DNA of 64,000 nucleotides from assembly GCA_038049695.1 (NCBI GenBank), contig CP142457.1:64013501-64077500 (forward strand), written 5' to 3'. The notes under the pieces were generated by a model. The model had not been told where the DNA came from, ran no database searches, and was given only the letters and a program-made list of their open reading frames with translations. Origin of the DNA: Cinnamomum chago (Eukaryota > Streptophyta > Magnoliopsida > Laurales > Lauraceae). Within the stretch, counting starts at the first letter, position 1. Each line of letters begins with the position of its first letter. The position numbers and the translations under genes were made by a program. This document shows positions 10,867 to 22,818 of this stretch, in pieces.

Positions 10867-12763
10867 TGAAAGTCCACGAGGATCCTAACCCTAGAGGGGG
10901 GGGGGGTGAATAGGGTGAGCTACAACTATGACTAATTATGACCAATTTTAACTTCTTATCTTAAACTAGTCACATGTGATGATTAACAAACAAAATGCGG
11001 AAGCTAATACAAATACAATCACCACATAGCATGCACCACAACACCAAAGTTTATAGTGGTTCGGCCTCAATGCCTACATCCACTACCGGCTTGTGAATCC
11101 AATCACCCCACCGGATTTCCACTAAGTATGCTTTTTCAAGGGCTAAGCAATAACCTATACAATGTTGTTTTTCTAGGCTCAACAACAACCTTACAATGTG
11201 CTTTTCTAGGCTAAGCAATAACCTTTACAAAATGCTTTTCTTAGGCTAAGCAATAACCTTACAAGATGCTTTTCTTAGGCTAAGCAATAACCTTTACAAA
11301 TCAATAATTCTCTAAGGAAGTGTTTACTCAACACTCTAAGAGATTACAATTTAAGCTCAAGTAAATTGCCTCTAAATAGGCGGATATGAAAGTGAATAAC
11401 AAACTCACACAAACACTCTATGAATGCAAAGATGTATGCTTATGAGGTGTGTGTGTGATGACTTCAATCAAGTTTAAAATGAAGGCTCATTCATATGTAT
11501 GCTCAAAGCAATTCAAAGTTAAAGACATATAAAAGATTTGAATGAAGTCTAATGCAAATCACATGTATGTTAAATAACTTGTTTATGATATGAAAATCAA
11601 GAATCACAAGTTGTAAGAAAAAGACTAACTTAGAACATGTGATGCATGTGCAATGTTGTTTTCAAAAACAAATAGATTTTACTAATGTTTAAATGAATGA
11701 AAACAACAAGCAAGTTTCAACCAAGACAAAGAATCATGCATTAAAGGAAATCAAAGACTTTGGATAAGCATGATTAAGTAAGTTTTAAAAACAACTTGGA
11801 TTGAAACCTAATGTGAAGAATCCAATCTTAATTAGACCAAAGATTAGAAGAAGAAAGGATTCTACACATCATAGTTATCATGTACAAAACCATTTACCAA
11901 TAGCTTAAGCAAAACATGAAAACTATGATTAACAAAAGGTAGAGCTTACTTGGTTGTTTAACTCATTGATCCAAGCTTTAGCTCTCCTAATGACCTTCTA
12001 GCCTTTCCAACTTTATCCCCTTTCAATGGCTCCAAAATGCTCTCAAAGGTTCATGGTTCAAGCCTTGAAAAAGGTTGGAAATGAATTGACTTTATAGCCA
12101 AAAAGTAGCCAACGGCTAGTTCTCGGTCGACCGGTAAAGGGGTCTCGGTCGACCGGGAAGGCACAACGGTCAGAAATCTGACCGTTGGAGGCTTACAGTT
12201 CAAAAACTGTACACTTGTCCTGCAGTGGTCTCGGTCGACCGAGACCTGGGTCTCGGTCGACCGGCGACACTGCCGGGACACCCCCAAAAATTCCAACTTT
12301 TGCATTTTGAAGATTTTCTTTGTGGAATTTTGTGGGTCACTAAACCAAGCTTAAAAACATGTTTTAAAACATTTAAAAACATGAAACACACAAAGCCTAA
12401 AAAGATACAAAGGTTTAAAACCAAAGGCTAGCTTGATTTGATAAAACTCTTTTCAAATGAAAATGCATACAAAAATGATTCTTTTTGTGAAGAATGTATG
12501 CAAGGCTCAAACCTACAAACTCAAGATGATTTTCCAAATATAATGCACAAGGATATAGGTTTTCAAAAGAGTTTGGGTTTCAAAACTAATGCATCCAAGT
12601 TTAAAACCAAAACATGCATATAACAAATACTTTTCCAAATCTTAAAAGCTATGCATGTATAAAACTAGATTTCAATGTTTCTAAAAACAATGCATGTGTG
12701 AAATATCAAATGATGCTAAAGTGCAAATGCATCCATCAAATTGCAATTACAAAATCCCTAACA
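10867..12763 (+). mobile_element. Nested solo-LTR-like insertion inside the 5' LTR (1897 bp)
   Basis: The segment starts TGAAAGTCC, ends CCCTAACA and is bounded by CAGTG on both sides (10862-10866 and 12764-12768), inside the minisatellite. This matches a TG..CA LTR with a 5 bp target duplication, though CAGTG is also part of the surrounding repeat. It has no coding region. The TATAGTGGTTCGGCC..CCTACATCCACT motif near 11050 is of a kind common in plant LTRs. It also appears in the 3' LTR, so the parent element carried it before its last transposition. Confidence 0.75.
12119..12267 (+). repeat. Cluster of CGGTCGACCG palindromes
   Basis: Four TCTCGGTCGACCG copies occur at about 12121, 12142, 12229 and 12250. 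One forms a perfect 20 bp palindrome GGTCTCGGTCGACCGAGACC (12227-12246). An inverted repeat with 10 bp arms CAACGGTCAG/CTGACCGTTG around AAAT spans 12164-12187. The cluster is conserved at 22600-22740 in the 3' LTR, with one mutation in the second structure. Confidence 0.85.
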
Positions 12764-12862
12764 CAGTGCATGGCCGAGACCAGTGCAGTGCAGTGCATGG
12801 CCGAGACCAGTGCAGTACATGGCCGAGACCAGTACAGTGCAGTGCATGGCCGAGCTCAGTGC
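12764..12862 (+). repeat. Minisatellite, second block (displaced by the nested LTR)
   Basis: Same GTGCATGGCCGAGACCAG units as 10391-10866, now on the far side of the nested element. Both blocks were probably one array before the insertion. It is absent from the 3' LTR because of the 596 bp deletion. Confidence 0.85.
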
Positions 12863-14876
12863 AGGACCGAGCTCAGTGACTGAAATTTCATGGAAAAGAT
12901 GACCTGAAACTTAGAATTAACATTTAGAAAGTGTTCAAAGACGGAACATCAATCTTTCTAAGGTTTTTAGAGTATGCGGTCAATCACCTAGGCCAGGTTG
13001 TTTGACCGGACACGCTGTAAGCCTTTAGAAACGAATTGAGTTATCCAGGAAGCCTGATTCAGATTAGTTAGTGCACTCGGTTGATCCTCCCGGCCAGGAG
13101 ATCAACCGAGCTCACAACACATCAGGTTCACCTGGAAAACCCTGATTGTTCCAGTTTTCAACATTTAGTAGTTATGATCAGTTGTGGGGCCCATTGACCA
13201 TCCAAATGAGCATTTATCAGTGATCTAAGCCCGAGTCGACGGTGTGGCTCAACCTTGACTCGTGGGGACCACTGTTTAGTGTTTTGGTTGATAATCTAAG
13301 ATGATTCGACCTCTAAGAGTTGTCAACAATGCCCTTAACCACCTAAGCACCAAATACAGTATTTTATGGCATTAATGACATCGTTTAGAGATCGAATTAC
13401 CGGAGATAGACCCGAACCTAAAGTGGCCCATTACCTAGGATTGGACCGTTGGATTTCTCGTTGATTCTCTGATTGAAGTTTATACTTCACTGTTATTATT
13501 ACTCTGTCATTCTTAGATCTTTAGAATAGCTGTTTACTATTAATTAAACATAATTGGAAGACTTGAACCTAGGGTATCTAGAGGTGACCCGATGATGTGT
13601 TTTCGGAGATCATTGACCCGTGTCTGTGTCTAGGCGGGCCCTTATTGGGCCTAAGTGTGGAGATGTGAACCCTTTAGCTGAAGAGGTAGTTTCTATTGGA
13701 CTGTTAAGATGTTATGGATTGTATGGAACTGTTTGTCAGTAGTAGATGGATTGTTGCCTCGTTTGGACGGTTATAGACCAGGCCATGTACTGATGGGCCT
13801 TGGTATGGATCCAACGAGTGGGCCTGGACCTTGAATGAGATCCAGAGACTGTATTGAGATGTGTAGACCTCTTAGAGATATTGTTAGGACCTTGTTCACG
13901 CAAGGCAAAGCCTAGACAGACACAGACCTTAGAGTTATTCTTGAGTCGGCATGAACATTCACTCGGTTGATTTAAGCTCAGCCTGTGGACTGATCATCCC
14001 CGGTAGGAGCTAGTTGAGTATGGTGAAGCTATCATGATGAGCTGTATGGTTAAGACGGCAAGGTGTCATACCGTGCCGATCTGGAGTGATGAGATGATGA
14101 GTTGATGAGTGATATTCGGGATTAGTTATTCCCTGGTGAGATTCCCCACCGCGACTGTGTTCAGTATGGGAGGGCCGCGGCATAATATCCCGCGGTATTC
14201 CAGCTCGTGTGAATGTGCCACCTTGTTTATAGTAGTGTAGATGATTTCCTTATACTGATTCCTCATGCTTTACATGCACGATTGCCTAGTTCTCTTTCCT
14301 TGTTATTCATTTAATTTATGTACCCGTCCTTATTTCCTTTGATATATATATGCTATGTTAGTAGTATGCTGTAACTTGCCAGATCGTTTAGATCTGACCC
14401 ATTCTATGGTGCTTAGGCCTTGACCCAGAGATCCCAGACGATGCTTTAGCTGTAGTGGAGGCACCCGTTGCAGGAGAGTACGCATGGGGCCCGGCCGACA
14501 CGGATGTCGAGCCGGAGGGCGAGGAGTTCATTCCAGGGTTTTGAGGGACATTGTTATTTTGGGTTTTTGAGAGATATTCTGTAGTGAGAAGGGTAGAATG
14601 AAAATGTATAACTTTGATTTAACATTGAATCATTTTAATTAGACATATGTTCTGCTCATACTTTATATATTTATCGATACCTATTGCTTCCGCTTTGTTT
14701 AAATCGTTATGCTTCCGCAATATTAAATGTTATAACTATGTTGGTCAAAAAGTTTTAAATTGGACCTCACTGCGGCCTACGATCTTGGAAGTTCTCGGAT
14801 TTTCCGGGAAGTAGCGCGCCAATTTCGGGTAGTCGAACGAGTATATCGGTATCCGGAATTGGGGCGTTACATTTTA

Positions 14877-14888
14877 TGGTATCAGAGC
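14877..14888 (+). other. Primer-binding site, initiator tRNA-Met
   Basis: TGGTATCAGAGC, five bases after the 5' LTR, is the standard plant PBS complementary to the 3' end of initiator methionine tRNA. It primes minus-strand synthesis. Confidence 0.9.
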
Positions 14889-15038
14889 GAGCTGGTCTCT
14901 AGGAAATAAAACACACTAGAAACCATAGGACGTAGTGAGGATTCGAGCGATGGGATACGTGTAAGGACGATGGATTGGGTAGAATCAGTGTAGTCTTAGG
15001 TCTTGGACTTAACTGACACAAGTTCTTCTTCATGACAG

Positions 15039-16241
15039 ATGTCTGGAGGCGGTGCACCACGAGAGATGATAGCTATCGACGAGCTGACCGCCCATGAGCG
15101 TCGTTTCGAGAGATTTCTCCAGGCCTTCCTTGTTTCTCAGGAGGCCCAGACCGCAGCTCACCAGAGGCAGACAGAGGATTTTGCGCAGTTTCAGGCGCAG
15201 GTCCTGGATGTTATTGATAAGGTGGCTCCGCCAGCCCCCGAGGATGTGCCGGTTCGGGGGGCAGACCCGAACCTTATCTTTGAGAGGTTCCTCAAAAGGG
15301 GACCGCCTGAGTTCACGGGAGCAGACGACCCTATGGTGGCGGACGACTGGATCGTCCGGATGGAGAAGATCTTCCGAGTCTTCGAGTGCTCGGGGCGCCA
15401 GAGAGTGCAGTTAGCGGTTTACATGTTCCGCGGCGTGGCGGAGGATTGGTGGAGGACCATGCAGAGGCCCTATGAGGAGATTGGGGACGAGGTAGCATGG
15501 ACTGCCTTCAAGACTGACTTCCTCCGGAAGTTCATCCCCACCCATGTCAGAGAGCGTAAGCTCCGGGAATTCCAGACTCTCGTTCAGGGTGGCATGACAG
15601 TCTCGCAGTACGAGGTTCGCTTCACCCAGCTGTCCCGGTTTGCAGAGGCGCTGCTCACGTCAGAGGCCGAGAGGGTTCGGAGGTTCGTTGACGGTCTCAG
15701 CGAGGAGATCCAGATAGCCATGACCTGCATCGAGCTGCCTACCTACGAGGAGGCTTTGAGGAGAGCTTTCTGGGCAGAGGAGCATCTCCAGCGGCTAGAA
15801 TCCATTCGCCAGCAGAAGCGACTCCGGATCACTCCGATCAGGCAGCAGCCCATGCCTCTACGACAGCTGCAGCCATTTCAGAGGCAGAGGCCGGCAGGGC
15901 AGTTCCAGCCTCAGCATCAGCATCGTCAGCAGCAGCAGCCGCAGCATGGACCCCGAGTGTGCTACGACTGTGGAGAGCCAGGTATTGCCCGCTCCGTGGA
16001 GGTCAGCCTCAGATGCTTTGACTTCCCGCACCTCCGGCAGCTCCAGCCCCAGCTCCAGCGGCTCAGCCCGCACGTCAGGCTGCACTTCCACCTCAGCAGC
16101 AGCAGTACCGTGCTCATCAGCAGCAGGCACGGGGACCTCAGCAGCCTAGAGGGCAGCCCTTCCACCGTGGACGTCATCAGAGGCATCAGGGCCAGCATCA
16201 TCAGCAGAGACCCCAGGCTGTGGGGCGAGCTTTCGCGCTGA
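15039..16241 (+). pseudogene. gag: gag (capsid/nucleocapsid), frameshifted at the zinc knuckle
   Basis: The Met at 15039 opens a 400-codon frame containing a Retrotrans_gag region (DDWIVRMEKIF near residue 104, then YMFRGVAEDWW), followed by a Gln-rich basic hinge (15820-15950). The CCHC knuckle begins CYDCGEPG near 15960 but lacks its His and last Cys. From there the frame no longer encodes gag-like residues. The Gln/Pro-rich linker leading into protease is in another frame from about 16010. An indel between about 15980 and 16010 therefore separates what was probably a single gag-pol frame. Gag packages element RNA into virus-like particles. Codon use is GC-rich compared with the AT-rich LTRs. 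Confidence 0.9.
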
Positions 16242-19200
16242 CTCATGAGGAGGCAGAGGCAGCAGGCAACGTCGTTGAAGGTACCCTTTCTGTTTGTGAT
16301 CACCCTGCTAGAGTGTTGTTAGATCCAGGCGCGACACATTCGTTTGTGTCGTCTGCCTTTACTTTAGTCTTTGGTGGAGTAGGTGAGGCTATGCCTTGCA
16401 CCTTAGTTGTGTCCACTCCGATGGGTAGGAGTGTGATGTGTCAGACTTACCACCCCAGATGCCGAGTGCAGATCGGGGAGTGCATTATGCTTGCAGATTT
16501 GATCGTGCTACCCATGCATGACTTCGACGTCATTTTGGGGATGGATTGGTTGGCCAGATATCGAGCAGTGATGGATTGCTTCAAGAAGACAGTCAGATTC
16601 TCCATCGAAGGTTCAGACGACGCGATCGAGTTTGTGGGTGAGAGGAGATCACCTAGCACTCGGATGATATCGGCACTGAAGGCCGAGAGATTGATGAGAT
16701 CAGGTTGTGAGGGCTACATCGCTTTTGTCTCAGAGGACAAGGAGTCTAAGAGAGTCGAGGAGATTCCAGTTGTTTGCGAGTTTCCAGATGTATTTCCCGA
16801 CGAGATCCCGGGATTGCCGCCTATTCGAGAGATCGACTTCACCATCGAGCTTGCACCAGGCACGGCACCGATTTCGAGAGCTCCCTATCGCATGGCTCCT
16901 GCAGAGCTGCGAGAGTTGAAGACCCAGTTGGAGGAGTTGCTAGAGAAGGGTTTCATCAGGCCGAGCGTGTCGCCGTGGGGCGCACCAGTGCTCTTCGTGA
17001 AGAAGAAGGACGGATCGATGAGGATGTGCATCGACTACCGGCAGTTGAACCAGGCAACGGTGAAGAACAAGTATCCTCTTCCTCGGATCGACGAGCTTTT
17101 CGACCAGCTTCAGGGTGCGCAGTTCTTTTCGAAGATAGACTTGAGGTCGGGGTACCATCAGCTGCGAGTCAGAGATCAGGATGTGCAGAAGACAGCGTTC
17201 CGATCCCGTTATGGCCATTACGAGTTCCTTGTGATGCCGTTCGGGTTGACGAATGCACCAGCAGTGTTCATGTCCCTGATGAACAAGGTCTTCGCACCGT
17301 ACCTCGATAGCTTCACAGTGGTCTTCATCGACGACGTGTTGGTCTACTCGAAGACCAGAGAGGAGCATGAGCAGCATTTGAGGACATCTCTCCAGTTGTT
17401 GCGCGACAACCAGTTGTACGCGAAGCTCAGCAAGTGCTAGTTTTGGTTAGAGCAAGTAGTCTTCCTTGGACACATCATCTCCAAGGATGGACTAGCAGTG
17501 GACCCCTCGAAGATAGAGGCAGTGACGAACTGGGCGAGACCGAAAAACGCCACAGAGATTAGGAGTTTTCTCGGTTTAGCAGGCTACTACCGCAGGTTCG
17601 TCAAGAGTTTCTCCACGATCTCAGCACCGTTGACCAAGCTAACACGGAAGGATGTACCGTTCGTTTGGTCCGATGCTTGTGAGGACAGCTTTCAAGAGCT
17701 GAAGGAGAGATTGACGACAGCGCCGATCTTGTCTTTACCTTCTGGCAGTGGTGGATTCGTAGTCTTCACCGACGCTTCAGGGACCGGTCTTGGATGTGTT
17801 CTGATACAGGAGGGCAAGGTTATTGCCTATGGATCGCGCCAGTTGAAGGAGCACGAGAAGAAGTACGCCACTCACGACTTGGAGCTTGCAGCAGTCGTTT
17901 TTGCCTTGAAGTTGTGGCGGCACTACCTCTACGGCGAGAAGTTCAAAGTGCACTCAGATCATCGCAGTTTGCAGTACCTGTTCACGCAGAGCGACCTCAA
18001 CAACCGGCAGAGGAGGTGGATGGAGTACATCAAGGACTACGATTTCCCTATCAAATACCATCCTGGTAAGGCGAACGTCGTAGCAGACGCTTTGAGCAGG
18101 AAGACCGCCCTCGTCAGTTTCCTAGCAGCAGAGGGTGTGTGGACCGACGTCTTCAGCAGTTTAGACGTCCAGTTCCAGCCACTCGGCGAGAGAGTTTTGC
18201 TTGCCACCATGTCAGCGTGGGAACCAGAGTTGCTGGGCAAGGTCAAGGACAGTCAACGCAACGATCCGAAGCTTGTGAGAGTGATCGAGCAGATTGACCA
18301 GAGGCCAGAGTTCAGACTGATAGGAGGAGTGCTCTACTATCAGGACCGATTGTGCGTGCCAGACATTCAGGAGCTGAAGGATGAGATTCTTGCAGATGCA
18401 CACCACAGCAGATACTCGATTCACCCCGGCAGCACCAAGATGTACCAGAACCTGAGGAGCTACTACTGGTGGAACAACATGAAGAAGGAGATAGCTCGCT
18501 ATGTCTCCAAGTGTTTGACATGTCAGCAGATCAAGGTCGAACACCAGAAGCCGCCAGGACTTCTTCATCAGCTTGAGATTCCTCAGTGGAAGTGGGAGCA
18601 CATCACCATGGATTTCATCTCAGGACTTCCAGCCACCAGGAGACGCCACGACGGCATTTGGGTGATCGTGGATCGGCTGACTAAGTCAGCCCACTTCTTG
18701 CCAGTGTCGATGAGAGCAGGACTCGACGTCCTTGCTAAGCTATACGTCGACGGGATTGTTTCTTTGCACGGAGTTCCAGCTTCGATTGTTTCAGACAGAG
18801 ACCCGCGTTTCACTTCGCACTTCTGGGAGAGTCTTCAGCAGGCCTTGGGCACCAAGTTGAGCTTCAGCACGGCCTATCATCCTCAGACAGACGGGCAGAC
18901 GGAGCGCACCAACCAGACACTAGAGGACATGTTGAGAGCCTGTGTCTTGGACTTCAAGGAGAACTGGGAGGATTCCTTGCCACTTTGTGAGTTCGCCTAC
19001 AACAACAGCTTCCATGCGAGCATCAAGATGGCACCGTACGAGGCTTTGTACGGGAGGAGATGCAAGACCCCAGTTTGCTGGGAAGAAGTTGGTGTCAGGA
19101 GTTTCCATGGTCCATCCATAGTCAGCGACACCAGCGAGAAGGTTCGGCAGATAGTTGAGAACCTGAAGGTCAGCCGCAGCAGACAGAAGAGCTATGCAGA

Positions 19201-19705
19201 CAATCGACGCAGACCTCTCGAGTTCGAGAAGGGAGACAGAGTTTTCCTGAAGGTTTCTCCGGCTAGAGGTACCCTGAGGTTTGGTGAGAAGGGTAAGCTA
19301 GCGCGGAGATATGTTGGACCCTTCGAGATCAGATCGAGAGTTGGAGATGTCGCCTACAAGCTTCAGCTACCACCAGAGCTTTCAGGAGTGCATGACGTGT
19401 TCCACGTCTCCATGCTGAAGAAGTATGTGGAGGACCCGACCCACATTCTTTATCACGAGCCACTCGACATCCAGCCAGATGCTTCGTACGTCGCCAGGCC
19501 GGTCGCGATCATCGACACCAAGGAGCAGGTGCTTCGAACCCGAACCATTCATTGGGTGAAGGTTCAGTGGGAGCATCACACTCCGGAGGAGGCTACGTGG
19601 GAGTTACGCGACCAGGTGGAGCAGGACTATCCACATCTTCTACCTCAGGTATGTTCTAATCTTGTTTTACATTTGGGGACAAATGTTTTTAAAAGGAGGG
19701 AATGA
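16220..19705 (+). pseudogene. pol: pol: protease, RT, RNase H, integrase, chromodomain-like tail; one in-frame stop
   Basis: One frame runs from before 16220 to the TGA at 19703-19705. Protease has DPGATHSF with its Asp at base 16322. RT has the FIDD catalytic box at 17324-17335. An in-frame TAG (17438-17440) truncates RT just after the KLSKC motif. The downstream part continues in frame with the GLAGYYRRF thumb motif and RNase H ([10 protein letters not shown] and [13 protein letters not shown]). Integrase has an HHCC finger ([18 protein letters not shown]) and the DD35E residues D372, D433 and E469 counted from 17498. The C-terminal chromodomain-like segment in this clade is thought to guide insertion to chromatin. 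The stop codon abuts the 3' LTR. Confidence 0.95.
19691..19705 (+). other. Polypurine tract
   Basis: AAAAGGAGGGAATGA directly precedes the TG of the 3' LTR. It would prime plus-strand DNA synthesis and overlaps the end of pol. Confidence 0.85.
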
Positions 19706-20890
19706 TGTGAGGTCCCACCCTTGGTGGGCCCTCTAAATGCTATTTTATAGACTAATTTATTCTAATTTATGCTAATTACTACTAATCTTTGCTAATTACT
19801 ACTAATCCTTGCTAATTACTACTAATCTTTGCTAATCTTGGCTAATTACTAATTATTTGTGCTAATTAGGGGTTGATTAGAGAGATTGGTTAGATTCTCC
19901 TAAGTTTTTTGTTAGACTAGTTTAGTTGGGTTTATTTTTAATTAGAAAAGGGTTTTGGGTTAAACCTATGTTATTAGTGTTAGTTAGGTCCTTAATAGAG
20001 TTTTAATTAATTAAGGTTGGGTTAGTGCAAAAGGTACTCCTCTAGAAGCTTCCTACCAAAAGACATAACTAGCCTCAACCCTAACCCTAACCACATGAAA
20101 ACCCTAAGGCTAATCTGGTCATTAATCCCCTCCCCTAATCTATTTAAGGGCTCTTATCCCAAAAAAACCCTAAACCTTAAGCTCAGCCCCCTTCCCAAGA
20201 AAACTACCAGCCCCCAACTACTTCCCTTCCCATTTCCTCTCCTACGTTTGGGCTGAGGCAACCACTGTTACATCTTCCTTCTTCCTCTTTCATTCTCCTT
20301 CCTCACCTAAGCTACTAACCTTGTGCTGGGAGGAGTCTTGAAGCTACTGCAACTGCAGCAAGTGTCCTCCTCCTCTGCTGTGCTGAGTTCTCCTTAGAGC
20401 TGCTACAGCCACTACACCTTCTCTTCACTTCCTCTCCCTCATTTCCCTCATTTCTGAGATTACTGTGTGTTGGGGCCATTGCTACAGCAGCTGGGTTGTC
20501 TTCTTCTTCACTTCCTCTGGTTCAGCTGGGTTCTCTTCTATTGCTCTTTCTCTCTACAAATCTCTCTCTCAAGCAAAAAGGCAAGTGCATCTTACTGTTA
20601 ATGTAGCATATGTGTTGTCTCTCATGATTTAGTAGTTTCATTTCATGTTTATGTTCAGTTAGTCTTAGAAATACACCTGGAGCTCTGTTTTCTGTGTTTG
20701 GATGGAAAGGTCATTGATGGATGGGGGTTTCACCCCCCATTTGGAAGATCAATGGGCCACAAGGTTGTCAATTAATGGGCATTAGAGTTATTTGATGTTT
20801 GGAGATGATTTGGTGAAGTTTGGGACTGATTGGAAGTGATTTGGTGGAAAAACGGGTTGAAATGGAGAAAACCTGAAAACTGGTCTCAGT

Positions 20891-21339
20891 GTATGGCCGA
20901 GACCAGTGTATGGCCGAGACCAGTGCATGGCCGAGACCAGTGCAGTGCAGTGCATGGCCGAGACCAGTGCATGGCCGAGACCAGTGCAGTGCAGTGCATG
21001 GCCTAGACCAGTGCAGTACATGGCCGAGACCAGTGCAGTAAAGTGCAGTGCAGTGCATGGCCGAGACCAGTGCAGTGCATGGCCGAGACCAGTGCATGGC
21101 CGAGACCAGTGCAGTGCAGTGCATGGCCGAGACCAGTGCATGGCCGAGACCAGTGCAGTGCAGTGCATGGCCTAGACCAGTGCAGTACATGGCCGAGACC
21201 AGTGCAGTGCAGTGCATGGTCGAGACCAGTGCAGTGCAGTGCATGGCCTAGACCAGTGCAGTACATGGCCGAGACCAGTGCAGTGCAGTGCATGGCCTAG
21301 ACCAGTGCAGTGCATGGCCGAGACCAGTGCAGTGCAGTG
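20891..21339 (+). repeat. Minisatellite in the 3' LTR
   Basis: Same repeat as 10391-10866, one 27 bp unit shorter, with one CCGAGACC changed to TCGAGACC near 21219. Confidence 0.95.
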
Positions 21340-22818
21340 TGAAAGTCCACGAGGATCCTAACCCTAGAGGGGGGGGGGTGAATAGGGTGAGCTACAACTA
21401 TGACTAATTATGACCAATTTTAACTTCTTAGCATAAACTAGTCACATGTGATGATTAACAAACAAAATGCGGAAGCTAATACAAATACAATCACCACATA
21501 GCATGCACCACAACACCAAAGTTTATAGTGGTTCGGCCTCAATGCCTACATCCACTACCGGCTTGTGAATCCAATCACCCCACCGGATTTCCACTAAGTA
21601 TGCTTTTTCAAGGGCTAAGCAATAACCTATACAATGTTGTTTTTCTAGGCTCAACAACAACCTTACAATGTGCTTTTCTAGGCTAAGCAATAACCTTTAC
21701 AAAATGCTTTTCTTAGGCTAAGCAATAACCTTACAAGATGCTTTTCTTAGGCTAAGCAATAACCTTTACAAATCAATAATTCTCTAAGGAAGTGTTTACT
21801 CAACACTCTAAGAGATTACAATTTAAGCTCAAGTAAATTGCCTCTAAATAGGCGGATATGAAAGTGAATAACAAACTCACACAAACACTCTATGAATGCA
21901 AAGATGTATGCTTATGAGGTGTGTGTGTGATGACTTCAATCAAGTTTAAAATGAAGGCTCATTCATATGTATGCTCAAAGCAATTCAAAGTTAAAGACAT
22001 ATAAAAGATTTGAATGAAGTCTAATGCAAATCACATGTATGTTAAATAACTTGTTTATGATATGAAAATCAAGAATCACAAGTTGTAAGAAAAAGACTAA
22101 CTTAGAACATGTGATGCATGTGCAATGTTGTTTTCAAAAACAAATAGATTTTACTAATGTTTAAATGAATGAAAACAACAAGCAAGTTTCAACCAAGACA
22201 AAGAATCATGCATTAAAGGAAATCAAAGACTTTGGATAAGCATGATTAAGTAAGTTTTAAAAACAACTTGGATTGAAACCTAATGTGAAGAATCCAATCT
22301 TAATTAGACCAAAGATTAGAAGAAGAAAGGATTCTACACATCATAGTTATCATGTACAAAACCATTTACCAATAGCTTAAGCAAAACATGAAAACTATGA
22401 TTAACAAAAGGTAGAGCTTACTTGGTTGTTTAACTCATTGATCCAAGCTTTAGCTCTCCTAATGACCTTCTAGCCTTTCCAACTTTATCCCCTTTCAATG
22501 GCTCCAAAATGCTCTCAAAGGTTCATGGTTCAAGCCTTGAAAAAGGTTGGAAATGAATTGACTTTATAGCCAAAAAGTAGCCAACGGCTAGTTCTCGGTC
22601 GACCGGTAAAGGGGTCTCGGTCGACCGGGAAGGCACAACGGTCAGAAATTTGACCGTTGGAGGCTTACAGTTCAAAAACTGTACACTTGTCCTGCAGTGG
22701 TCTCGGTCGACCGAGACCTGGGTCTCGGTCGACCGGCGACACTGCCGGGACACCCCCAAAAATTCCAACTTTTGCATTTTGAAGATTTTCTTTGTGGAAT
22801 TTTGTGGGTCACTAAACC
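21340..22818 (+). mobile_element. Nested solo-LTR-like element, 3'-truncated copy
   Basis: Corresponds to 10867-12346. The last ~417 bp of the nested element, the second minisatellite block and adjoining LTR sequence were removed by the 596 bp deletion. Confidence 0.7.

Larger units (their letters stand above)
9206..14871 (+). repeat. 5' LTR (5666 bp)
   Basis: Begins TGTGAGGTCCC and ends GGGGCGTTACA. It contains a TATTTAAG box, a TGGCCGAGACCAG minisatellite, a nested solo-LTR-like insertion (10867-12763) and a long unique 3' part. Unlike the 3' LTR it retains 596 bp (12347-12942) covering the nested element's end and a second minisatellite block. Confidence 0.95.

Noticed and set aside
10288..10945. 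Several long open frames on both strands with WPRPVQCSA- or LHWSRPCTA-like repeats (also 20768-21300)
   Set aside because: They are translations of the LTR minisatellite, open in several frames on both strands at once, and show no codon signature.
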